From the NCBI GenBank assembly GCA_002105175.1, contig MCGE01000012.1, positions 1 through 64,000 on the forward strand: a DNA stretch of 64,000 nt, given 5' to 3'. Position 1 is the stretch's first letter. The number at the start of each line of letters is the position of its first letter. Positions 52,782-63,017 of this stretch are shown here, piece after piece. The DNA is from Absidia repens. Lineage: Eukaryota; Mucoromycota; Mucoromycetes; Mucorales; Cunninghamellaceae. A program made the position numbers and the translations under genes. Under the pieces are notes generated by a model. That model was not told the origin of the DNA. It made no database searches and worked only from the letters and a program-made list of their open reading frames with translations.

Positions 52782-53631
52782 CTAACCTAGTAGGCTTTGC
52801 ACCATGGCTTCACATTCTTTTTCACTGAGATATTCCGAGTTTTGGATGGCATTCGAGATCAGGATTGTTTCCTTGCAACTAGTAGCGTTCACCCAGACAC
52901 GACCATTCATGCCCACAGCAAGCTCAAAAGGAATATGTTCACCAAGAAGCGTAAGAATAGGCGTTGTAGGATTTAATAATCTAATGAAATTGAAGAATAT
53001 ATATAAGTAATCATAAGAGAAGTATGAGATGATCTTCTTATATTTACCTTCGGCATAATCCCAGAGAGCACTTGAATACAAAGCCGCCTTTCAATTCACC
53101 AAAACCGTCGGCTCGCGAAGTAGTAGGGTTGACACATTCTAATTCAGGTTCCATATCAGGATTTGCCAGACTGACACGACAATATACAAGGGTTTTCACC
53201 GTCAGGTTGGGTTTATTTCGTTTCGTAGCACCTTCAAACGCCAAGTGAGGTAAAATAGCAGGTCGTGCAGCTCCAATGTCCACTCTATAGTATTCCCCGA
53301 GTCGAGCTAGCACAGTTCCTAAAACCGATTCACCGGTGGCTGCAATATACTGATTGAAACATTAAAAATTAGTACGCTAACCATACACACATTCTTTGTT
53401 GAATAATATATCACTTACTCTTTTTTGATTGCTTTCGATCCACCAACGATTACCATTGCTTCGTAAGATCCCAGCTTTGTTGGCCACTATTTGATCGCTA
53501 TCTTGTCGTAAACCAGGGCCAAGAATCAATGTGCTGTCTTCATCTTCGTCTTGATCTATTGATATAATATCACCGGGAAGAACAATCTTGAGTTCTTCTA
53601 TTTCTGGTAGTTCTTCCTTGACTTGCGGCAT
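52782..53631 (-). CDS. RRP40: Exosome cap subunit Rrp40 (EXOSC3)
   Basis: A 237-residue protein in three exons (53631-53419, 53349-53048, 52980-52782), frame closed. The N-terminal domain (LPGDIISID, GPGLRQ, NKAGILR) is followed by an S1-like domain (YIAATGESVLGTVLARLGEY, RVDIGAARPAILPHLAFEGA) and the KH domain with the Rrp40/Rrp4 signature GMNGRVWVNA. Rrp40 is a cap subunit that helps guide RNA into the nuclear and cytoplasmic exosome. The ATG at 53631 was chosen because the N-terminus MPQVKEELPEIEE fits, whereas the upstream codons are non-ATG. It shares a promoter with the divergent Gemin5 gene. Confidence 0.95.
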
Positions 53632-53861
53632 GATTGGATGAATTGAATGGTATGGGATCACAAAAAAAAAAAAAAAAAAAAAAAGAGTGGATTTGTAAAA
53701 GCGAAAAAAGTTAAAAAAAAGAAAAACACCACAAAAAAAAAAAAAAAGAATGAGCGGGGAACGAAATGACTGGTTTGTGCCATTTTTGGCCGGACATCCA
53801 ATGGTCCTGCGTGCTATTTTCTCTCTCTTTTATTTTTTAAAGAAAATCTTTCCACTTCTGA
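53632..53861. promoter_or_regulatory. Compact divergent promoter (Rrp40 / Gemin5)
   Basis: 230 bp between the two start codons. It contains A runs at 53662-53684 and about 53733-53746 (T on the Rrp40 sense strand) and a pyrimidine-rich stretch before the Gemin5 ATG. Confidence 0.6.
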
Positions 53862-56800
53862 ATGAGCATTGATGATAAAAGGACCGGCAAGATAGCAGCA
53901 TTTCCGCCAGGACCAAATCGCTATTCCACCGCCACTGCAATCACTACCGATCAATTTTATGTTTACGCGTCAAAAAACTTGATTGTGGTCCTCCATCTCC
54001 ATTCTTTGGCTTATCGATCCACTTTTACAGCGGCTTTGGATAAAATCAACACCATCGATACCTATGGTCATCTTTGTTTCGTCTCCGGTCAGGATCCTAT
54101 TATACGACTCTGGAACTTGCTCGATGGATCGTTGCTGGCCACATTCCAATCTCATAAGGTAGGTCTACCATAAACACCGCCTACCATACCCGTCTCAAAC
54201 TAACCCACCCCCCTTTTTTTTTACTTCTAGGCAGAAGTGACGATACTTAAATGCTTACGGGAAGGAACAGTTGTTATTTCTGGTAAGATTAATATATTTC
54301 TATAAAGCAAGCGTGACTCAAGCGTGTTACATATTTTGTAGGTGACAAGTCGGGATGTATTACCATACAAGAAACGTCGGGAATGAAAAATCATCAAGTA
54401 ACACCTGTCAAATCCGAGGTCACTGCTATGGCACTGGTTAATCATGGAAACATTGACTACATAGCTATAGGGTAAGGCCAGAAGAAGAAGAAAACAATCG
54501 TTTATTCTTTGATAAAATTAGAACAGCTACTGATGACTTGGTTATAAATTTATTAGATATCTCAATGGAATGATTATGGTATACTCCATTGGCGACAATC
54601 TTCAACTGCAGGAACAGCGCCAATTATTGCATACAAATGACGGTGTTAACTCATTATCATGGCAAATACTTCAGACACAGCAAGAAAATCAGACAATGTG
54701 GCCATCTTTAGCTTCAAGTGGGAAACGAACCAAGGATGTTTTGATTTGGAAAGTCATGGAATCTGCTGTGTGCTGTACAATCAAGTTACCAAAACCTGAA
54801 TCGCATTGGACTGCTCAACAAAAAAGTACAAATTGGATCTATCTCGCTTGGTCTCCTACTAACTCAACGGAAATATACATCACTTCTCATATGCAAGTGC
54901 AAAATGATCAAACGACATGTATCATGAACTTGAACTAATCTAGTTTTCTTTTGCAAATTCATAGTGGGCAAATATTACGATATAATGTCTCTGGTTCCAA
55001 GTTTTTACTATTGAATCCTCGTTTTGAACAAGGGCATTCTCGAATTGCTTTTACCCTTTGTTATTCTGGTGCCTACCATATCATTACGTCGTCTCTAGAT
55101 GGACAGGTGATTTTCTAAAAAAAAAAAAAAAAAAAAGAGTAAACCAGAACGTCGATACTGATCTACTGAGGGAGACGTTTTACTTTCTTTTATAGATCAT
55201 CAAATGGAATCTCCGAAATGGAAAGGTGACAATGACTATCAAGACACAAACTGGGTTTCCTTACAGTTTGGATATATCATCAAACAATCCTGAGCAAGTG
55301 GCTATTGGATATGGAGACAGTGTTATCAAGGTGTGGAAATGCAATCAAATTGAAAAGAAAACCAAACCAGGGCAACAACAGAGGAACTTTTATGAATCAA
55401 CGTCATTTTGGAGGGGGCTTCGTGGTCAGGTGGAGAATGTCCAATGGCATCCGACATCAGAAGGAATATTGGCGTTTAGTACGGAATACGGCCACGTTGG
55501 GATCTATGACTTTTATAACAGCAAATGCCAGACGTTGAAAGAATACCATGCGGCTGGAGGTGGTACACCTAGTATGACTTGGACTGGCGATCTTACCTCT
55601 TTACTTGCGGACAAGGATATGGCGGGGCACAACATGACGGATACCTTGATCACTTGTGGCGGAAAAAATGGTGATTTATATATACGAAATGCCAGCCATC
55701 CAACACAGGCACCACTATCCTTGAATGGAATTCTACGAAACACCAATCCGACATTCTATACCTTGTTAGAAACAAAGCAATCACGATGTATATCCGTATC
55801 CGCTAATCCCTCGGGTTTGTACCTTGCTCTTGGAAATAGTGATGGGTCTTTGGAAATTTACAGCTTGAAAACTTTGAAAGTTATTTATGCATCCAATTAT
55901 CACCGGAAAAAGATTACTTCTCTTCATTGGAAAGGTAAATCATATTAGAAAAACAAATATCAATTATACCATTGGATAGTAAATGAACTGATTGTATCCT
56001 CTCCTCCCCCCTTTTTTTTTAGATATCGATGATCATTCACTGCTTGCGTCTGGCGGCGATGATGGTGACATTGGGGTACACAAGATAAACCACGATATTG
56101 ATATATCTCCTTCCGGTAAAATGAAAAATAGAAAACCATTAACATCAGCATACGGATACATCTTATGTACTTCTTTTGTTTCACTTTTGTTGTAGATTCT
56201 TTGACTATAGAAACGTCACCCTTTGGAATACTGAAGGCACATCAAAGGGCGATTACTGACTTGAAATGGAGTCATCATGTGGATCAAACATTATTGGCAT
56301 CAACGTCATTCGATAATTTGGCAATTGTAAGTCAATAAATTAAGCAGGTTCATCAGCTCACCTTTTTTTCACTTCATCGTAATTTTAGATTTGGAATATG
56401 GAACCTACTCCTTCTATCGTCAGTTATTTTGAAAATCATAGAGGGTGTGTCTATTCTGTTTGCTGGCAGTACTTGGATCCTGACATTGTTCTTACTGGTG
56501 GCGACGATCGGTTCATTTATATGTGGAACTGGAAGGATTTTACTAAGAATATTAAAGATTTGGGTAAGTGCATGTATATAACAGATTGTGATATGCAAAT
56601 GTTTTTTTTGAAAAGGAATGTTATTAACTATGAATTTTTTTCCATTATTAGAAATGCTCGAGAAATATGTACCGGTTTTTATTAGAGAAAAGAAGAGGAT
56701 GACAAAACGGAAACCTATCAAAACGGAAATTACTGGAAATACCAAAAAACATGGATTCGGTGCTATGGATTCTGAAGCAACGACATCGGACACGGATTCA

Positions 56801-58124
56801 GCAAAAAAACGGAAAACGACGAATCACACAAAGAGCAACAATAAAACAACGACACTGTTTGATGCCGCAACAACAACGATTAAAACCATCGATCAAACCG
56901 AACTTCATCAACACTGTTTCCAATTGGCGGTCGACCTATACTACTCTGATGACACTGATGTTGATGGAATGTCCTTTATTGATGATGTCAAGAGGCGTTG
57001 CGACAAGGCGGCGGACGATACATCTATCAGCAAATACACCACTATCTCACCGACGTCCTCAGAAAAAGTCTCTACCAAAACACAATTCTTGAATTTGATA
57101 GCTGGAAATAAGAATGATATCCGAAAGTTGATTGGGGTAGAAGGTAATACTTATTGTGTCACACCAAGGATTGAATTATTATGGCTTCTTTTATATTCGT
57201 ATATATTATATACTCATACCATTTGTTATATCATAGTTGATCTATTAAACGACAATGACATTGCTGAGGCTGGAGGAAACCACATACCAACGACTGCAAC
57301 GTTTATCGGATCAGATGTTAAATTGGCGTTAGACATCATGCGAAGCAATTTATTTACATTTGGGTCCTATATTCATGCTGGGGACGGAATGATGCTTACT
57401 GATTGGATAGTGCTGGCGCTAAGTCCAATGGGTAAGTAACATAACCAAAACAAATTAAAGTATGCTCATCCCTTTTTTTTATTTTTTTATCTAGCTGGAA
57501 AGGAAACTTGGCTCAAAATGATGGAGGAACAAGCACAAAAGTTGGCGTCAAGTGGGCTTCATCATCTTGCCGCGACATGCTTTATTGCCTGCTCAAAAGT
57601 TTATGAAGCCATCAATGTTTACCGTGAAGCATCTATGTTTACGTAAGTCATATATATATATATATAATATAGATATCTACTTGTATACAGAATATTGATA
57701 TTTGTAATTTTCAATTTAGTGAAGCGATTGCAATGCTGAAAATTCGACTACCAGAGGGCGATCCATTATTGGCAACACTATTGACAGAATGGGCTCAGCA
57801 ACTTCAAGCCAATGGTCAAGAGGAACTTGCAGCTTTATGGTATGTACAAAAAAAAAAAAAAGACCTGCTTAATGGGGGAAAATAGTATGTTGATCTATTT
57901 GTCGCGGGGGCGGGCGGGTTAAAAATAGTTATATCCAGTCCGGACTTCCAGGTTGTATCGCCAATGCTGCTAATCTACTTGGGCGCCGAGGAACTGAATC
58001 AAGCACATTTTGGTCTGCTTGTCTTATGTCTTTACTCAATGACGGCTCTACGGAAACGCATATTGAACGCTGGTTGGGAATGGTGAATAGACGCCTGACT
58101 GAAGCCAAACGAACTATTGATTAG
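53862..58124 (+). CDS. GEMIN5: Gemin5 homologue (WD40 plus TPR-like domain)
   Basis: Fourteen exons (starts 53862, 54231, 54342, 54557, 54965, 55196, 56023, 56196, 56389, 56652, 57237, 57495, 57720, 57929) give 1081 residues, frame closed. The N-terminal about 740 residues form two WD40 propellers (e.g. DPIIRLWNLLDG, SSLDGQIIKWNLRNG, VQWHPTSEGILAFSTEYGHV, DLKWSHHVDQTLLASTSFDN, TGGDDRFIYMWNWKDF). After a Lys/Ser-rich linker, an alpha-helical region (about 885-1060) matches the Gemin5 TPR-like dimerisation module: WIVLALSP, SKVYEAINVYREASMFTEAI, RLPEGDPLLATLLTEWAQQL. Gemin5 recognises the snRNA Sm site for the SMN complex and binds ribosomes in animals. Exon 4 ends with a GC donor (AT|GCAAGT). 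It is shorter than animal Gemin5 and lacks an obvious second RNA-binding tail. Confidence 0.9.
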
Positions 58125-58554
58125 TTAGCTACCGTCTCTTGTCCTTTCGCCCAATTTTATTTTAGCATTAGTACATTATCTGTCTTATTTTACCCCTTCT
58201 CACAATTTTTTTTTTACACAATAAAAATAAACGCTCTGGCGTTCCGCAGAGGCTTTGTGATATCTTCGATTTACTGGGTGTCAAAGAGAGAAGGATGTTT
58301 TTTGTCACGTGTGGGTTTGATAGGATGGTATTGGACAGCCCCACCATTGCGCACTTTTAGTGGGGGCCCCTTTTTGGACCCATCGTCGATTGGGTATTAT
58401 TTTATGTTGAAAAAGCTGGAGGGGCATTCGACGGTACTTTAAAATTTCGCGCTATGGTGAACAGCTTCTTCGGACGAAACCATCGTCCTCGGTGCTTAGT
58501 CTAACGGGTAGATCTACACAAGAAGGAAAAAAAAAAGAAAAAGGACCATGCCAT
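58125..58554. other. 3' flank of the Gemin5 gene
   Basis: AATAAAAATAAACG at about 58220. An RNA polymerase III A-box-like string (TTAGTCTAACGGG, about 58496-58508) has no B box downstream, so it is not called a tRNA. No gene seen. Confidence 0.5.
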
Positions 58555-58690
58555 GATCCGCACTGAGCCCACGTGATAGATTAGTCTTATTATAGAAAGT
58601 AGTGTTAGTGGGCCGCCATTAGTTTAGATTAGTGTTAGTTTGTCATGCGTTGTACATATCTACATTTTAAATAAGAACATTCCATGTCTC
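58555..58690 (+). repeat. Internally deleted copy of the dispersed repeat
   Basis: CCCACGTGATAGATTAG at about 58567-58584 is joined after a short gap to TTAGATTAGTGTTAGTTTGTC and the TTAAATAAGAACATT end, so the two ends of the core are present without the middle. About 135 bp. Confidence 0.55.
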
Positions 58691-59429
58691 ATTTTATCTT
58701 TATTCTCTGTCACACTGTGCATTACATCATTTGTTTTGTCGAATGTATATACATGTGTGTAGAACAAAAAAATAATAATATGTGTGTGTGTGTGTAAACT
58801 AAAACGGGTTAATTATTAAGGCTTTGTTCACAACCTCACGTATATTGTATATATTTATGCAAAAAAAAAAAAAAAAAAAAAAAAAAAAGACCCTGATTTG
58901 TGTGAGAAAACCAATGTAGAAAGCATTTGACTTGGTGAATTATGTATGGTAGTAAATAGTGGAAATAGCGTTGTTTGTCTGGCTACAATTTATTCTCAAC
59001 TATTTTCTAGCGAAAAAATGACACCCATTTCAAGATTTCAAAAAATTGACATTTTTCATGGGCTACCGCAATGGGTATAATGAATTGAATATGCACTATT
59101 TCCAGTTTAATAGAGGCGACACGATAACATTTTTTATCAGGAAATTTATGAAGAAAGCATGGTGATTATGAATAGATGAGTAAAAATAGAATCACTTTTC
59201 ATATTAAGTGACCTAGCATTGCACACCAGTCCTTGGCGATTTTGGGTAAAACATTCTATAAAGTAGAGATATCATTCACTGTGCAGAATAGTTTATTGAT
59301 AAGATTGTTCTTGTATTGAAAAACTCCTATTCATAGCAAGGAGGCTAGGAACGACACCAGCCCATTGCGTAGACATTAGGGAACGAAATACTACTAAAGA
59401 TAGACAGCAGGTGTTGATAAAACATTCAA
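58691..59429. other. Intergenic region
   Basis: (TG)n tract near 58780, an A run of about 29 at 58860-58888, otherwise AT-rich. No gene seen. Confidence 0.5.
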
Positions 59430-59940
59430 GAAATTGCTAAAATGGCGACCTTTATCACTATACTATAGCCAGAGGATGGTTAATAAAAAGAATATATTTT
59501 ATTGAAGCAGAATTGGCAGATACTAAAACTAATGAAGGGGGTTCATTCCAACAGGTAATTTAACAGAAAAGTCTTGAGAAAGACTAGTGAGACATATTTC
59601 ATTAAAACAAGTAAAAAGAGACATATTTTACTCAGATATAGAGACAAGCTAACACTAAACTAATCTAATGAAGACTCTAAGAAGGTAGTTAATGGTGTCG
59701 TCAGATCCTAGATTCAAAATGAAAGGGTTTCCCCATGCATCTTGTAATCCCTGAGCTGAAACTTCTTTTAAACTAGCCCTGATACAATACTAAATCCAAA
59801 ACAACCCCATAGAATTCGAATGGTGAAGAAAAATTGAAATGAAAAAAAAAAAGAAGAAGAGCTGAAAAAATAAAATAAGCAGGACAGACAAAATTAAATA
59901 TTTCACGTGGGCGGGATCTGAAATGATGTCGACTTCTTTT
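59430..59940 (-). repeat. Dispersed non-coding repeat, copy 6
   Basis: Contains GAGGATGGTTAATAAA (59471-59486), CAGAATTGG and GGGGGTTCATTCCAACA as in copy 2, then the core (ACACTAAACTAATCTAATGAAG, GAAAGGGTTTCCCCATGCAT, TGTAATCCCTGAGCTGAAA) and CACGTGGGCGGGATCTGAA at 59904-59922. This is the copy most similar to copy 2, with shared sequence over about 450 bp. The strand is assigned so that AATAAA signals read forward. Confidence 0.75.
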
Positions 59941-60393
59941 TTTTTTTTTTTTTTTTTGCAATATTCAACAACCATGCGGCATCATCCAACATGGCGGTCC
60001 TCTTCTCATGACAGAAAGTATCACTGTGAGATATCGGTGACATTGTGCCTTCGTCTTCTTTTTTCATAAATCCTCACCACTCTTTACTATATGTTTATTT
60101 TGCAACTGGGCACCGACACACTATAATTCCCGTACCGTCCATAATAGCCTCATGCCATGGTGCTGTCATTGGATTATCTTAGTATTAATGATCATTTTAT
60201 ATATATATGCATGAATAAAGCATGTCTTGTATTTTTATTGTTAGTATTTTTTAGTATGTTTAAATGTCTTATATATATATATATGTGAAGCACATTATGC
60301 GGAGATTGAACTCTTTGGAAGTTGTGGTGGCTCGCCTGGTAAAAGTGGCACAGAGGTGAATTATTGAACAGCCTTCTCTCCACTATTGACGAT
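59941..60393. promoter_or_regulatory. Upstream region of the uL23 gene
   Basis: T run at about 59936-59957, (TA)n near 60195-60207 and 60270-60284, then the leader. No other gene seen. Confidence 0.45.
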
Positions 60394-61223
60394 ATGGCAC
60401 CCAAGGGTAAGACGAATAAAAAAAATCAATCATATCTACGAGAAATGAGCTGGATTAAGTGGATAATGAATGAATATACGTAAAAGTGGATGATGGGTGG
60501 GATGGGACTGGGTGGATGGATGGATGGATGGATGGATGGACATGCAGTTGACTGTAGATGTGGAACCGTGAAAGCCAATGTAGAATCAGCTCATTTTCAT
60601 TCAAATTGAAAAATGCTGCTTTCAAATTCTAACCCTGCCTTTCTTTTTTATTCTTTTGACATTGCTATTTCTCAACCATTGACGTATTAGCTTCTATCAA
60701 CAAAGCTCAAGCTGCCAAGAAGGCCGCCCTCAAGGGTGTCCAAGGCAAGACTGTCCGCAAGATCCGCACTGCCACTCAATTCCGTATCCCCAAGACCTTG
60801 AAGTTGGCCCGTACTCCCAAGTACTCTCGCAAGTCTGTACCTCACCTTCCTCGTATGGACCAATACCGCGTTATCCGTCAACCCTTGAACACCGAAACCT
60901 CCATGAAGAAAATCGAAGACCACAACACTTTGACTTTCATCGTTGACGTCAAGGCCAACAAGAACCAAATCAAGCAATCTGTCAAGCAACTTTACGATGT
61001 CGATGCCCTCAAGGTCAACACTTTGATCAGGTAAAAACGAATCAAAATCATCATGTCATACATATATGCATCAACCGATTTAATATTCTACACTCGATCT
61101 TGTGCTGACCCCTATTTTTTCTTCTTCTCTCTTACTAGACCTGATGGTAGCAAGAAGGCCTACGTTCGTTTGACTGCTGATGTGGATGCTTTGGATATTG
61201 CTAACCGTATTGGCTTCATCTAA
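60394..61223 (+). CDS. RPL25: 60S ribosomal protein uL23 (L23a/L25)
   Basis: A 145-residue uL23 in three exons (60394-60406, 60691-61030, 61139-61223). The first coding exon is only 13 bases (MAPK plus one base). The basic N-terminus is followed by [20 protein letters not shown], the conserved [19 protein letters not shown] and [20 protein letters not shown], ending [18 protein letters not shown], as in all eukaryotic members. It binds 25S rRNA at the exit tunnel and contacts SRP and nascent-chain factors. Intron 1 holds a sense-strand GGAT array. Confidence 0.97.
60511..60541 (+). repeat. GGAT tetranucleotide array in uL23 intron 1
   Basis: About seven GGAT/TGGA units on the sense strand, preceded by related GGATGATGGGTGGGATGGG (60488-60506). 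Confidence 0.85.
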
Positions 61224-61783
61224 ATGAATTATATATTTAGATAGTTGTTTTTAGTCTACTTTTTATATTTGGAATTGTCATATTTGAATAAAATAAAGAC
61301 TTGTCTTGTTGTCTCTTTTATGGTTTATTGAGATAGTGTGTAGTGATGTTAAAGTCATTTTTGATTTCTAATCTAGATGCCATTTTTCTATGTGTGTGTG
61401 ATTACTCAAAAGAAAACAGATACAACCAACCTTAACAGAGACGATCAATTGTTATCATGTCTGACACGCAACCTCGTACTAACATATATACACACATAGA
61501 TGATATGAGTCCTTATCCAAAGCACATATATACGCTGTTATATTCAGGACAAAACTCTGACCTCTCCAACAATTTCAATTGATCACAACATATACAGAAT
61601 TGCCCCACACCCATAGTAACAGTGAGATCACCATCAAGCCCTGTTTCATATCATTTGTACCCTTTCCACCACCCACTCCACAAAATATAAAATTATTTGA
61701 TAACGTAGACAAAATAAGAGACAAAATAAATGGATCAATTTTTATTAACACTTAGTAATAAATACTAAACTACAATGATGCGT
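61224..61783. other. Convergent intergenic region between two ribosomal-protein genes
   Basis: AATAAAATAAAG at about 61287-61298 serves uL23; complementary signals near 61740 serve eS12. No gene seen. Confidence 0.55.
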
Positions 61784-62377
61784 TTATTGAGTCTTGAAGT
61801 CTATTGAAAAAGAGATGGGTCAGCTAATATCCATATATGCTATATTTGTATATTCAACTTACAGTCCAACAAGATGTTCATGGCTTCAGATTCTTCTCCG
61901 AAGTCAGTGACGGCAACACAAGAGCAACCAACGACCTTACGAGCGTTACCTTCACGGTCAATCTTGCAGAGACCGGCCCATTCACCGAGCTTCTTGGCAT
62001 CAGAGACCTTGATCAAGCTGATGTTGTGTTCAGCACACAAAGCTTCGACCAACTTGATGTATTCACCTTCAGTGCAAGATTCGCAGAGAACAGCCAAGTG
62101 AGCTTGACGTCTGTAAAAAAAGAAGAGTCGATGAATGACATTGATCTTGGGATACCATCTGTTTGCTGCCAAGTCCTAGACCCAGTTTTCTTCTTCTTTA
62201 TGCTTACCTGTCCAAAGCCTTGACGGCTTCCTTCAAACCACGGGCAAGACCATCGTGGACCAAGGCGCGACGCAAGACTTCTTGAAGGGCTTCTTCAACG
62301 GACATTTGACCCTTGGGAGCTTCAGCAGCAACTTCGACTTCTTGGGTTTCCATGATGACTTCTTCTTCGGCAGACAT
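61784..62377 (-). CDS. RPS12: 40S ribosomal protein eS12 (RPS12)
   Basis: A 144-residue eS12 in three coding exons (62377-62208, 62110-61863, 61800-61784). The acidic N-terminus [20 protein letters not shown] is followed by [54 protein letters not shown] and [20 protein letters not shown]. The last six codons (YFKTQ and stop) lie on the third exon. A 5'-leader intron is likely, because a clean acceptor (TTTATATAG) ends one base before the ATG. The GGAT array upstream then falls inside that intron. Confidence 0.96.
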
Positions 62378-63017
62378 GCTATATAAAAAAAAAAAAGAAA
62401 CAATGGTTAGCAAAAAAGAAAAAAAAAAAAAGGTGAATCTAATCTTGAAAGCCCATGAACCAAAAAAAAAGACAGTATGCAATCTACTCCATTGAAGTGC
62501 TCATCCTCAGGTCAATCCCATCATCCATCCATCCATCCATCCATCTATCCATCTATTGATTCAGTGGAGAAGCGTGAAGAAGAAGAGCAATAGTATTTTT
62601 TTCGTTCATGGGCTCGATCATTGATTTGATTGAAGGTATACATACATTGTGAAATTAAATTCAAAAGAGAAAGAACAAAAAATATGTTGGCAAACCAAAA
62701 TTGAAATTTATTGTTGGCCATTCTCGACAATTAAAGCGGCGCGTTAAACATCCAGATAACCAGAGCCAACTGCCCCCTTTCATGCAACTATAATGCTATG
62801 TAGACAAAAGTAAAAACAACAATCATGATCATATATATGAGGGTCAACATATTTTAATATATATAAAATAAATATAGGTTTTATTAAACAAAATAATAGT
62901 AAAAAAAAAAAAAAAAAAGGCGTGAATAAAAACGAACTAGTATATTGGTTCATATATAGAAGGAGAGATAAAAAATGAAAGAGCAGTAACGGGAAGGAGG
63001 AGGGACACTATTCTACA
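62378..63017. promoter_or_regulatory. Leader and promoter of eS12; 3' flank of the antiporter gene
   Basis: Holds the inferred 5'-leader intron of eS12, the GGAT array, T-rich stretches on the eS12 sense strand, and an A run at about 62901-62918. No other coding sequence seen. Confidence 0.5.
62523..62556 (-). repeat. GGAT tetranucleotide array upstream of the eS12 start codon
   Basis: On the minus (sense) strand GGATAGATGGATGGATGGAT and further GGAT units, about 150 bp upstream of the ATG and probably inside a leader intron. Confidence 0.8.

Noticed and set aside
58490..58512. tRNA-like A box (TTAGTCTAACGGGTAG)
   Set aside because: No B box, no cloverleaf and no T terminator follow within about 100 bp.
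60407..60690. Intronic C/D-box snoRNA in uL23
   Set aside because: A GATGATGG string is present, but there is no convincing C box plus D box pair with a terminal stem.
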